The translations under genes and the position numbers were made by a program. From the NCBI GenBank assembly GCA_015709495.1, contig CP054189.1, positions 62,001 through 126,000 of the forward strand: a stretch of 64,000 nt of DNA, given 5' to 3'. This DNA is from Chthonomonadaceae bacterium (GTDB lineage: Bacteria > Armatimonadota > Fimbriimonadia > Fimbriimonadales > Fimbriimonadaceae). Shown piece after piece: positions 34,752-43,184 of the stretch (position 1 is its first letter; the number at the start of each line of letters is the position of its first letter). A model generated the notes under the pieces. It saw nothing but the letters and a program-made list of their open reading frames with translations, did no database searches and was not told the origin of the DNA.

Positions 34752-35386
34752 TTGGTGCTGAGAAATGGCTTGCCCTTGGCGTTAATGACTTGGGTTCGAA
34801 GTGAGTCAAGTTCCTTGCGCAACGCATCGCATCGATATCGTGTGATCCCCAGTTGCTCTTGGAGGGCTTTCCAGTTCACTTCACTCCGATCTGGGTCGTC
34901 ATGGAACTGGTCTCGCGCGGCGATCAGGAGCCTCTTCAGGTCTCCGTCCGCCGCTTCCACGAGGGAAGTGACGATTTCCCTCGCATCCTGCTCGGCAGCA
35001 TCCGGCCCCGGACCTTCGATGGCTGCCGCTTCCTCCAAGGGCACCTGTGGCCATCGTGAGCGGCTCACCCATTTTTCCGCGTCCCGAGTAATGAACGGAC
35101 GGAGGCAGTTCATCACGAGGTACTTCCAGAATCGTTCGTCGACTGGCTTGGTCAAATCGCCTCGCTCCGTATCAAACCTAGTGGACGAGTCCTTAGTGCA
35201 TCGTGCAAAAGCTTCTGAAACGGCTGCAAGGGCGTAGTCGAACGCACGCTCAGCGTAGTTCCCACCGCCGAAGCCATGCCTGGCCATCATTCGGATGGCC
35301 TCGTAGGTCAGCTTCTTTACGATTACCGCCCAACGCCGGTCATCGTGAGAATCTAGGAAGCGTTTAAGTTTGTCGTCCAATATCAA
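34748..35386 (-). CDS. Sigma-70-like (ECF-type) regulator
   Basis: 212 residues. Region-2-like features: YAERAFDYALAAVSEAFA, then FDTERGDL and FWKYLVMNCLRPFITRDAEKW, resembling the sigma 2 helices with the usual aromatic run. The C-terminal WKALQEQLGITRYRCDALRKEL resembles the region-4 helix-turn-helix. It heads the minus-strand unit and is divergent from the multi-ubiquitin gene, so it may control both. It could instead be a sigma-like DNA-binding protein. Confidence 0.5.
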   Translation of the reverse strand: MILDDKLKRFLDSHDDRRWAVIVKKLTYEAIRMMARHGFGGGNYAERAFDYALAAVSEAFARCTKDSSTRFDTERGDLTKPVDERFWKYLVMNCLRPFITRDAEKWVSRSRWPQVPLEEAAAIEGPGPDAAEQDAREIVTSLVEAADGDLKRLLIAARDQFHDDPDRSEVNWKALQEQLGITRYRCDALRKELDSLRTQVINAKGKPFLSTK

Positions 35387-35456
35387 TGTCTCCAGTGGGC
35401 GGGCTTCCGGGGCCCGACCGCCTTCAATCTATATATGCGGGTGAGAATGCGTTTGG

Positions 35457-35477
35457 TGCTGATGGCCCAAATCAGCA
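35457..35477. promoter_or_regulatory. Operator-like palindrome between divergent operons
   Basis: TGCTGAT and ATCAGCA arms (perfect 7 bp, 7-nt spacer) in the 156-nt gap shared by the sigma-like gene and the multi-ubiquitin gene. Confidence 0.45.
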
Positions 35478-35542
35478 TCCCCGGCACTTTCGCCCGCATA
35501 GTTTAGACGTGACCGCAATCCACGGCGGTCCGGAGGAAACAG

Positions 35543-36070
35543 ATGGCAGAGAATATTGAGATTGAAGAAGCCGACATCGAGGAATGCGCGAAGAGCGGAC
35601 TTGACGTGCCCCACGCTCGAAAGTTCCGGGTGCGAATCGACGACCATGTACACGTTGTTGAGGGAGCGATCCACGATCGCGAGTTTTTGCTTGGCCTCGT
35701 GGGAAAGAACTCTGAGGAATTCGAACTTGTCGAAGAGTTTGCGATTGCTGATCAGAACGAAGTCGTCGAGAAGTCGATACAAGTTGACCTGCGGATGAAG
35801 GGGCTAAGGGGCTTTGTCACCGCGCATCGCCACCATGTGCCAAGACTCGTGGTGATCAAGATTGACGACAAAGAGTACAAGGTGAACGAGGGCCCAACAA
35901 CCGGTGCGAAGCTGCGATCCCTCCCACCTGTTCCCGACGATCGAGATCTGTGGCTTGAGCGCAAGGGGGATGATGAGAAGATCACACCAGATGCAATCGT
36001 TGATGTTCGGGATCACATGTGCTTCTACACAGCGCCGAGCACCATCAATCCGGGGGCAAGGCGGCTATGA
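35543..36070 (+). CDS. Multi-ubiquitin-like protein (two UBL domains)
   Basis: 175 residues; a strong GGAGG at 35532-35536 precedes the ATG. Residues about 27-97 (FRVRIDDHVHVVEGAIHD) and 101-171 (VVIKIDDKEYKVNEGP) are two beta-grasp repeats of the multiubiquitin type (PF14452 family as I know it). The second ends HMCFYTAPSTINPGARRL. A JAB peptidase could trim the last four residues to expose Gly171. The gene overlaps the E2 gene (ATGA). The UBL would be conjugated to targets by the next two genes. Confidence 0.88.
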   Translation: MAENIEIEEADIEECAKSGLDVPHARKFRVRIDDHVHVVEGAIHDREFLLGLVGKNSEEFELVEEFAIADQNEVVEKSIQVDLRMKGLRGFVTAHRHHVPRLVVIKIDDKEYKVNEGPTTGAKLRSLPPVPDDRDLWLERKGDDEKITPDAIVDVRDHMCFYTAPSTINPGARRL

Positions 36071-36465
36071 TGCAACTCCCGGACGACGACGAGCAGTTTC
36101 TCAGTGAACTCGGGCTACCTTGGAACCTCCACCCCGATGGGGATTCAGCAGGATTCCTGGTTGTCGACCAATTCTGCGTGTCAGGAGGTGGCCTCGGCCC
36201 CAGCCCGATTCAACTGATGATTCGCATTCCTGCGCAGTACCCCCTGTCCAAATTGGACATGTGGTACTGCTCGCCTGCCGTCCGCCACCAATCGACCGGC
36301 GCTTTCCCTCCACAAGCCGACGTGCATGAAACTTTCCTCGGAATTAGCTGGCAGCGGTTCTCACGACACCTAAATGACGGTTGCTGGAAACCCGGCATCG
36401 ATGGCCTCCGGACCTTCTTTCGTTTCATCCTTCGCGAACTGCAAGGCAAGGATGGGCACAAGTGA
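36067..36465 (+). CDS. Prokaryotic E2-like protein (Prok-E2 family E)
   Basis: 132 residues from ATG 36067, an ATGA overlap. It reads LPDDDEQFLSELGLPWNLHP, IQLMIRIPAQYPLSKLDMWY, and HETFLGISWQRFSRHLNDG then CWKPGIDGLRTFF, matching the family-E E2 fold (ubiquitin-conjugating-like) with the WxPG equivalent of the E2 WSPAL segment. No Cys lies where E2 enzymes carry the catalytic one; Ser94 and Ser99 are near, and Cys106 just before WKPG. It overlaps the next gene (GTGA). Confidence 0.85.
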   Translation: MMQLPDDDEQFLSELGLPWNLHPDGDSAGFLVVDQFCVSGGGLGPSPIQLMIRIPAQYPLSKLDMWYCSPAVRHQSTGAFPPQADVHETFLGISWQRFSRHLNDGCWKPGIDGLRTFFRFILRELQGKDGHK

Positions 36466-37823
36466 AGTTCACGCTGACCCTTTTGGAAAGCCATATGGAT
36501 GAGCTTCGCTCACTCACTTTTTCCCTCCCTGGCTGCGAAGGAGCGGCGTTCATTCTATGTTCGCGTTCCGAAACCCAGGAGGAGCATCGGCTCATTGCTC
36601 ACACAATCGTTCCTGTCGCGGACGCCGACTACCTTGAGCGCAGACCTGACTTCCTCTCCTTGGCTTCGGACTGCTATGTGCGCGCCGCCAAGGAAGCTCG
36701 GAATGGAGGGTACAGCGTGGTGTTCGCGCACTCTCATCCTGGAGGATTCTTGGAGTATTCAGATCAAGACGACCGCGAAGAGCCGAAGCTTCAACAGTTC
36801 TTGGGTAGCCGCGTGCCGGAGCCAATACATGGATCTCTTGTCCTAACGGCTGACGGAGTCATCGGTCGGGTATGGAAGCAAGGAGCCTTCACGCCAATAG
36901 ATCGTGTAAGAGTGATCGGTCGCCGATTTGCCTTTCATGACCGAACGCGCAAGCGATCCGTCATGGAGTTCTTCGACCGACAAGTTCGAGCTTTCGGTGA
37001 TGATGCACAGCGTATTCTTCAGAGCCTCCATATCGGCGTTGTGGGTGCTGGCGGCACGGGATCGGCCGTCGCAGAGCAACTGATCCGTCTTGGCGTTGGC
37101 AAGATCAGTGTCTTTGACGGTGACAAGCTTGACACAACCAACATTAACCGCGTCTTTGGAAGCGGATCGAAGGACGGCGGCAAGCATAAGGTGGACCTTG
37201 TTGGGTCAAATGCCAAGAGGATTGGCGTCGGAACTCGAATCAACGAGTATCCCGATCATATTTCTCATCTGGAGACGGCACTCCACCTAAGAGATTGTGA
37301 TGTCGTCTTCGGGTGCACCGATTTGGAAGCGCCGAGAGGGTTGCTGATTAGTCTGGCCCTTCGCTACTACATTCCAGTTTTCGACATGGGCGTCAAGATT
37401 GACTCGCAGGATGAGAAGATTCACGACGTCATCGGGCGTGTCACGCTACTGCTTCCTGGTGAAGCCTGCCTATTCTGTCGTGGACGAATCTCAGGTGAAG
37501 GCATCCTCTATGAAGGCATGTCACCAGAGGAACGCGAAATCCGAGCAAAGGAAGGATACGCGCCTGAACTCGGGTCACCTAATCCGGCAGTTATCACGTT
37601 CACATCGATGGTGGCGTCGCTCGCGATCAACGAATTGCTCCACCGCCTAACGGGCTTCATGGGGGAGGAAAAGGAGTCATCCGAGGTTCTTTGCTTCTTT
37701 GACAAGCTGGTGTTCCGGAGGAATCGTCCGCAGCCTGGGCCAGATTGTCTCTGTGGCCTAAAGACGCGTTGGGGGAAGGGTGATTCCAGACTGTTCCTGG
37801 ACGTTGTCTGGAGGAGTGGCTAG
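36462..37823 (+). CDS. JAB deubiquitinase-like/E1 (ThiF) fusion protein
   Basis: 453 residues from the GTG at 36462 (GTGA overlap with the E2 stop). Residues about 1-150 form a JAB/MPN domain with the exact zinc motif H90-x-H92-x7-S100-x2-D103 in FAHSHPGGFLEYSDQDD. Residues 185-420 are an E1/ThiF adenylation domain: IGVVGAGGTGSAVAEQLIRLGVG, VFDGDKLDTTNINR (Asp219, Arg230), CTDLEAPRG, and zinc pairs CLFC (336/339) and CLCG (429/431). No Cys is present in the region 340-410, where E1s place the thioester Cys. The protein would both activate and remove UBLs. Confidence 0.9.
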   Translation: MKFTLTLLESHMDELRSLTFSLPGCEGAAFILCSRSETQEEHRLIAHTIVPVADADYLERRPDFLSLASDCYVRAAKEARNGGYSVVFAHSHPGGFLEYSDQDDREEPKLQQFLGSRVPEPIHGSLVLTADGVIGRVWKQGAFTPIDRVRVIGRRFAFHDRTRKRSVMEFFDRQVRAFGDDAQRILQSLHIGVVGAGGTGSAVAEQLIRLGVGKISVFDGDKLDTTNINRVFGSGSKDGGKHKVDLVGSNAKRIGVGTRINEYPDHISHLETALHLRDCDVVFGCTDLEAPRGLLISLALRYYIPVFDMGVKIDSQDEKIHDVIGRVTLLLPGEACLFCRGRISGEGILYEGMSPEEREIRAKEGYAPELGSPNPAVITFTSMVASLAINELLHRLTGFMGEEKESSEVLCFFDKLVFRRNRPQPGPDCLCGLKTRWGKGDSRLFLDVVWRSG

Positions 37824-38236
37824 CACCATTCCACACGCCCATTTCGAATCCAATAATGCGAGCCGCAAGTTTGGGAATCCACGGAAGGAAACACACTGTA
37901 CTGCCCCAACCGAGTCATCTCGATGTTCCACTTCGGAGACTGGGACCGCATCAGATTGAGACAGACAATCTCACCACAACCGCAAGGACACGTGAAGTAA
38001 AGCCACTTTTCGTGGCCCTCCGGGGCAAGCACGGCGAAATGCCCTTGCTCCGCCAGTGACATGGCTTCTTGCCGTGTTTCCGCGTATGCGAGACGCCCGA
38101 GTTCTGCCGGAGCTAATCCGGTTCCGTGTTTCGCAGCCTTGGCCCGGAACGACCGGATACGAGTCCAGCAAAGCCCAACAGAGGTAGCCACCCAACGACC
38201 GAATGACGCGGCGATGCTTCCGAGACGCCGAATCAC
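37820..38236 (-). CDS. DUF6527-like protein convergent with the E1 gene
   Basis: 138 residues from a GTG at 38236, which overlaps the stop of an Rhs leader remnant (GTGA). Features are FTCPCGCGEIVCLNL (Cys83, 85, 87) and VFPSVDSQTCGSHYWIRNGRVEWC, the signature of DUF6527, a family often next to E1/E2/multi-ubiquitin genes. Its stop TAG interleaves with that of the E1-JAB gene (shared CTAG). It may be an additional UBL peptidase or target-linked factor; the role is inferred. Confidence 0.7.
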   Translation of the reverse strand: MIRRLGSIAASFGRWVATSVGLCWTRIRSFRAKAAKHGTGLAPAELGRLAYAETRQEAMSLAEQGHFAVLAPEGHEKWLYFTCPCGCGEIVCLNLMRSQSPKWNIEMTRLGQYSVFPSVDSQTCGSHYWIRNGRVEWC

Positions 38237-38424
38237 GATTGATCAAGCACTCCGACTTGCGCGAAGAGATCGGGATGCGCAGAGTAAGGATTGCGAAGAA
38301 CCGGGTCCACCACCGAGCCGTGACTCTGGGCAAACTGCCGCTGGGTCCCGCCCGCCGAAGGAGAACGATCCCAAGGAGAAGGAGCGCTCGCGTCGAAACT
38401 GCGGGAAGAGGCGGAGGGGGTCAT
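38233..38424 (-). pseudogene. Truncated Rhs N-terminal leader
   Basis: 63 codons read MTPSASSRSFDASAPSPWD and match the first 50 residues of the three Rhs proteins (QSHGSVVDPVL block), then diverge and stop. The stop overlaps the DUF6527 GTG. It is the remnant of a fourth Rhs copy whose body has been lost, probably by recombination. Confidence 0.75.
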
Positions 38425-38483
38425 GGGGGACTTCTATGCTAGGAGATGACGGGGCAGACCGGGGAACGCGTTGCGCGGGCAAC

Positions 38484-39050
38484 TCAGCTTCCCGGCAATC
38501 TCTTTACGATATTCAAAGCTCCCTGCTTGGTAATGACAATGTAGACGCTCCTATCTGGGACGAACGGAATAGCCTGAAGCTCGGCCCGCCAACTCTTCCG
38601 AGACTTATCATCCGCCGTAATTGTACACTGAAACTCCGTCATTGACGGCACTACTTTCCTTACCCACAGTATAAGGTCAACCACGATATCGGGAGCCACA
38701 CCCGCCGATGTTCCACTGAAAGCGTCGCGTGACACATGCAACGATTGGATTTGCCCACTCAATCCTACCGTCAAGTCTGCCAATACAGCTACTGGCTTCC
38801 GCCCCCCCTTTATTATCGTTGATGATGTGGGACGGAGTATGGTGATTCGTGAAATCTTGTGCTTTGAGTCTTCGGAGAATCGAACAACGAACGGAGGTTG
38901 CAGAGCAGATGTGGCGGCTACGCTCTTCATCGCAATACTGAGTTCGCTCCGGTTTACTTCCTCAATTTGATCCATTTCAGTCACACAAATAGTTGCCACT
39001 GTCAAGATTGCAGCGCTTGATAGAACGTAGCATTTGGCGGCAATACTCAA
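38484..39050 (-). CDS. Exported or membrane protein after Rhs1 (candidate immunity)
   Basis: 188 residues from a TTG at 39050 that forms TTGA with the Rhs1 stop; ATGs at 39077 and 39068 are alternatives. MSIAAKCYVLSSAAILTVATICV is a signal anchor. The rest has no recognised family. As it directly follows Rhs1 and differs from the proteins after Rhs2 and Rhs3, it may protect against the Rhs1 tip. Confidence 0.55.
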   Translation of the reverse strand: MSIAAKCYVLSSAAILTVATICVTEMDQIEEVNRSELSIAMKSVAATSALQPPFVVRFSEDSKHKISRITILRPTSSTIIKGGRKPVAVLADLTVGLSGQIQSLHVSRDAFSGTSAGVAPDIVVDLILWVRKVVPSMTEFQCTITADDKSRKSWRAELQAIPFVPDRSVYIVITKQGALNIVKRLPGS

Positions 39051-42000
39051 GGCAAGACTACTCCACATCCTCGGCATATCTCTTTAACCTTGTCACTTGG
39101 TATCGTATTCCCCGCCTTGCACTTCTTCTTCAATAACGCACAATGGCGGCATTTTTCCTTGTGGCACTGCGTCGCGAACACCGAGCCGTCATTGGGACAC
39201 TTCTCAGCCAAGCACTTGACAGATATGTGATATGCATGACATTCTTCTTTGTCTGGGTTTTTCCCCGGATCGAAAAAGGGTTGGCATACGGGACCAGAGC
39301 TTGGGCAAGTGATGTCGTCAAAGTGATCGCGCTCGTGCCGTTTGTAACACTCCTCTATTACCGTCCCTTTCCACGCATCAGGACCCCAGTAACAAGGGCA
39401 TTTTGTTTGCCCCACGCAGATTACGCCGCCCCACCCAACAGCCTTGCTTTTGTATTTCGCACACTCCGCGTCACAGTCCACTGTGAACCCTGAAGGGTCA
39501 ATGGAGTTAGCCGGATTCGCTATGGCATATCTGAATGCAAAATCGAAAGGCCATAGTGGATCGGTCTGCATCCACCTGCCGAGTTTCTTGTACAACTCTC
39601 TGGCCCGCACGTAATCTCTTTCTGCTGTGTCGTTGTAGTAGCCGTAGGCGGCGATGTAGACGAAGGGGATGGAGATCTTGGTCAGAGCAGAGGCGCGAGT
39701 GCCGTAGGGATATAGCTCAATGAGACTTCCAAGCGAAGCGCCTGCGGAGATCTCTTTGACGAGAGATCCAAGCGGATCGGTGAGCAGGTCTTTGCTTCCG
39801 CAGGAAACGATCTCCGAGTCCAGGGTGAGCACCACGCGGTTCTGGGTCGGCTCGTTCAGGAGCAGGTAGTCGCTTCCGTCCCACACCATCGTGGTGACGT
39901 CGAGAGTCGGCGGGTCTTGGCTGACGTTCGTCGTGGCCACGGACCGCCTGAGCCCGTCGCCGTCAAAGCTGTAGGTGGTCTTGTCTCCGGATGGTTCGGT
40001 AACGACAGCGAGTTGGTCTTGCCCGTTGTAGGCGTAGCCGGTGGTGGAGTTCCCCGTGATCTCGCTCTCCAGGGCTCCGTAGCCAGTCCAGGCATAGGTA
40101 GTGAGACTCGCTCCTTCCACCATTGTGACCAAGCGGTCCGCCGCGTTGAAGGTGAAGGTCCTCGGGAAGTTTCCGCCTTCCCACATCGTCTTGAGGTTCC
40201 CAACCCCGTCGAGGGTGTAGGTGCAGACCTGCCCCGCCTTTTGCTGGCCGGTCAAGCGGTACAGATCGTCGTAGCTCCAGGTGATGGGGTTGCCGTCGAG
40301 GTTTCTCGTGAGGCGGTTGCCCACTGGGTCGTAGCCGTCCACGATGGTGCAAAGGGGAGTCGCTCCCGAATACTCGATCTGCGTCGTCAGTTGCCCCCGG
40401 TTGTCGAAGGCATACTTCCTCGTCGTGCCGTTGCCCAGCATCATGGTGGTGCGGCGGGAGTCCGCGTCGTAGGCCATGGTGTAAAGCGCGTTGCCCGGTT
40501 TCTGCGCGGTGGCGAGGCGGTTGAGAGAGTCGAACGCGAACGTGAAGAGCCCGGTAGCGACCAGGTTCAGGCTTGTGCGGTTTCCATTGGGGTCGTAACC
40601 ATAGGCTTGGACGAATCCCGCCGCATCCGTCTGGCCGCTCTGCCTTCCGAGGGCGTCGAAGCTGTACGTGCTGGTGCCGCCCCAGTCGACCATCGTGGTC
40701 CTGCGTCCCACCCTGTCATAAGCGAACGTCGCGATCTTGCCGTCCGGGAACATGGTGGCGGTGTTCTGGCCCGCCGCGTCGAACGTATAGCTCCGCACCC
40801 GGTTTGCAGCGTCGGCCATCGTGACGATCCGGCTTGCGAGGTCGTACCCATATTGCCTGGCGTTTTCGCCAAGCTGGTTCTGCACCACTGCCAGCCGACC
40901 AACGGTGTCATAGATATTGGTGACGTAGCCGCCGTTGGCGTCCCTGGTCGAGACGAGCCTGCTTTGCGCGTCGAACGCGTAGGTGGTCCGGTACCCAAGC
41001 GCATCGATCGTCGCTTCGGGAAGATTACGGTTTGAGAAATATGCGCTCGTCGTCAGCTTGCCGTTCGCGTCCTGCACCACGGTCCGGTTGCCCGCTGGGT
41101 CATAGCTGTAGCTGGTCCGGTATCCAAGAGCGTCTTGGCTCGCCGAAAGCTGCCCCGCCGCGTCGAAGATTTGGGTCGTCCTGAACCCCAGCGGCGAAAC
41201 CGAGGCGATCTGCCTTCCCACTTTGTCGAAGACGCTCGTGGCGAGGTTCCCTTGGGGGTCCATCCGCGCAACCAGGTCGCGGTTGTCGTACACGCTCGTC
41301 CAGACGTTGCCTCTCGGGTCCTGCACCCCGGTGAGCCGGTTTGAAAAGTCGTAGGTGTAGCTCGTCCTGAAGCCAAGGGCGTTCTCGTCCGCCACTTTGC
41401 GGTTTCCGGTGTAATGGACAGTCGTGAGGTTGCCCAGCGCGTCCATCATCCCCGACGGGCGGTTCATGTTGTCGAAGTTGTAGGTGGTGACAAAGCCGAG
41501 CGGATTCATCTCCGTCACCCGGCTCTTGAAGCGGTTGTAGGTGTAGCTGGTTCGCTCGTTCAATGGGTTTGCGACCGCGACGAGCATGCACGAATCCCAC
41601 ACGAAGGTCGTTCTGGCCCCATTGAGGTCCACCGAGGCGACGAGGTTGTCCCCTGCGTCGTACACCATCGATCTGGCGACCGAATCCCCCGGCTGCTGCA
41701 CGCTCGTCCTTCGCCCCAACTCGTCATAGCCGTAGGTCACCACGCTGCCGTCGCTGTAGAGCGTGCTGGCAAGGTTCCCGAACCCGTCGTAGGCGTGGGT
41801 GGTGAAGAGCCCTCTGCCGTCTTGAGTGCTCAGGAGGCTTCCGTCCCCGTTCCAGGCGTAGGTGGTCCTTCTGCCCAAGGGGTCGATCCTCGCCGTCATC
41901 CTCCTGGAGCCGTCGTACGTGAAGCTCCAGATGCTGCCCAAGGCGTCCGTCATCGTCGTGAGGTTCAGGCTCGCATCATATTGGTACGTGGTCGCATAGC

Positions 42001-43150
42001 CCAGAGCGTCGAAGGCCACCAGCGGCTGCCCCGAGCCGTTGTAGCTCACGCTCGTCACCGTGCCGTAAGGCTCGATCCTCTTCGTCTGATATCCGTTGCT
42101 GTCGTAGGCGAAGCTCGTCGTGTACCCTTCCGGGTGGATGATCCTGTCGATTCCAAATCCGCCCGCGATGTAGGTGGTGATGGCACCGCTGGGGTCTTGG
42201 CGCTGGGAGCCGCTCCAGGTCATGGGGCCGCCGTAGGCGTACGTCCACACCCCCGAGCCTGCCGCCACGCTCGCCACCCGGTTTGCGCCGTCGTAAGCGT
42301 ACGTCGTGGCAAACCCTCTCGGGTCTTCGATCCGGGTGAGCAGGTCCCCCGTGTAGGAGTTCTTCGTCGTGCAGCCAAGCGGAGTCGTCAGGGTCGTCAA
42401 CTGCCGCGAGCCGTCGTACATCATCGTCCAGCGGCGGCCGCCCCAGTCCTCGATGTAGTCGAGCAGACTCGTAGGCGATCCTCCCGCCGTGTACGCGAAG
42501 GTGACCTTGCGGCCACCAGGCACCTCGATGTTTTTCAAGAGGTTCGTCTCGGGGCTCGTCCCGTAGGTGAAGGTGTGGCGGTTGCCGCTGGCGTCTTCCA
42601 CCCTCCCGATCTGGTACCGCACCGGAGAGCCGCCCTGGTTCTTGTCGTACACCATCTTCTTCCCGTCGGGGAAGGTCTCGATGAAGGCGTCTAAGCTGGA
42701 GTTGTAGACGAGGCTCGTTCCCGCATACTGGGTGGACACCCCGCTGTACGTCGTCGTGAAACCGCTCGTGGACCCGGCCGTGAACTCGTACACCTTCTCA
42801 TCGCCGCGCACCACCTGGGCCGAGTTGCCCGACTCCTCGTTCTTCAGCACGTAGCAGTTCGTCGAGAGCGAGCGCTTCTTGCCGTACGCCCCATTGGCGC
42901 TGGAGCGAGAGTTGTAGAAGAGGTTGATCTCAAGGTCGAAGCCCTTCGCCTTGAGCAAAATGTCCGGGTCCACAAGCAAAGCTCCCGACACCGGGTCGGG
43001 ATGCGGAAAGTGGGGGTTGTGCAAAACTGGGTCCACCACCGAGCCATGACTCTGGGCCAACTGCCGCTGGGTCCCGCCCGCCGAAGGAGAACGATCCCAA
43101 GGACTGGGAGCACTCGCATCGAAAGATCTGGCGGAGGACGAAGTGGACAT
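39047..43150 (-). CDS. Rhs/YD-repeat protein 1 with HExxH-containing tip
   Basis: 1367 residues. No secretion signal peptide is evident; the leader is Ser/Pro-rich (SFDASAPSPWDRSPSAGG). Residues about 50-1190 are dozens of YD repeats (TTYAYDGANR, YSYDPAGNRT) that should form the Rhs shell. The core ends RARELYKKLGRWMQTDPLWP, the usual tip boundary. The tip (about 167 residues) is Cys-rich and contains YKRHERDHFDD, a possible HExxH zinc-protease motif. Compared with copies 2 and 3 the core is almost identical, while leader and tip differ. Confidence 0.9.
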   Translation of the reverse strand: MSTSSSARSFDASAPSPWDRSPSAGGTQRQLAQSHGSVVDPVLHNPHFPHPDPVSGALLVDPDILLKAKGFDLEINLFYNSRSSANGAYGKKRSLSTNCYVLKNEESGNSAQVVRGDEKVYEFTAGSTSGFTTTYSGVSTQYAGTSLVYNSSLDAFIETFPDGKKMVYDKNQGGSPVRYQIGRVEDASGNRHTFTYGTSPETNLLKNIEVPGGRKVTFAYTAGGSPTSLLDYIEDWGGRRWTMMYDGSRQLTTLTTPLGCTTKNSYTGDLLTRIEDPRGFATTYAYDGANRVASVAAGSGVWTYAYGGPMTWSGSQRQDPSGAITTYIAGGFGIDRIIHPEGYTTSFAYDSNGYQTKRIEPYGTVTSVSYNGSGQPLVAFDALGYATTYQYDASLNLTTMTDALGSIWSFTYDGSRRMTARIDPLGRRTTYAWNGDGSLLSTQDGRGLFTTHAYDGFGNLASTLYSDGSVVTYGYDELGRRTSVQQPGDSVARSMVYDAGDNLVASVDLNGARTTFVWDSCMLVAVANPLNERTSYTYNRFKSRVTEMNPLGFVTTYNFDNMNRPSGMMDALGNLTTVHYTGNRKVADENALGFRTSYTYDFSNRLTGVQDPRGNVWTSVYDNRDLVARMDPQGNLATSVFDKVGRQIASVSPLGFRTTQIFDAAGQLSASQDALGYRTSYSYDPAGNRTVVQDANGKLTTSAYFSNRNLPEATIDALGYRTTYAFDAQSRLVSTRDANGGYVTNIYDTVGRLAVVQNQLGENARQYGYDLASRIVTMADAANRVRSYTFDAAGQNTATMFPDGKIATFAYDRVGRRTTMVDWGGTSTYSFDALGRQSGQTDAAGFVQAYGYDPNGNRTSLNLVATGLFTFAFDSLNRLATAQKPGNALYTMAYDADSRRTTMMLGNGTTRKYAFDNRGQLTTQIEYSGATPLCTIVDGYDPVGNRLTRNLDGNPITWSYDDLYRLTGQQKAGQVCTYTLDGVGNLKTMWEGGNFPRTFTFNAADRLVTMVEGASLTTYAWTGYGALESEITGNSTTGYAYNGQDQLAVVTEPSGDKTTYSFDGDGLRRSVATTNVSQDPPTLDVTTMVWDGSDYLLLNEPTQNRVVLTLDSEIVSCGSKDLLTDPLGSLVKEISAGASLGSLIELYPYGTRASALTKISIPFVYIAAYGYYNDTAERDYVRARELYKKLGRWMQTDPLWPFDFAFRYAIANPANSIDPSGFTVDCDAECAKYKSKAVGWGGVICVGQTKCPCYWGPDAWKGTVIEECYKRHERDHFDDITCPSSGPVCQPFFDPGKNPDKEECHAYHISVKCLAEKCPNDGSVFATQCHKEKCRHCALLKKKCKAGNTIPSDKVKEICRGCGVVLP
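39549..43100 (-). repeat. Rhs core repeat, copy 1
   Basis: Near-identical to 44143-47787 and 48654-52298 at the nucleotide level; begins at the GGCCATAG before the tip boundary. The upstream 50 nt of copy 1 and its 5' leader differ from the other two. Confidence 0.9.
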
Positions 43151-43184
43151 GGGGCTTGATCAGATTGGAAAGCACAGCAAAGTC

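Noticed and set aside
39917-42694. Long plus-strand open frames (372 and 426 codons) opposite Rhs1, repeated opposite Rhs2 and Rhs3
   Set aside because: They are antisense shadows of GC-rich YD-repeat coding sequence, repeat exactly with the Rhs copies, and show no family motifs.
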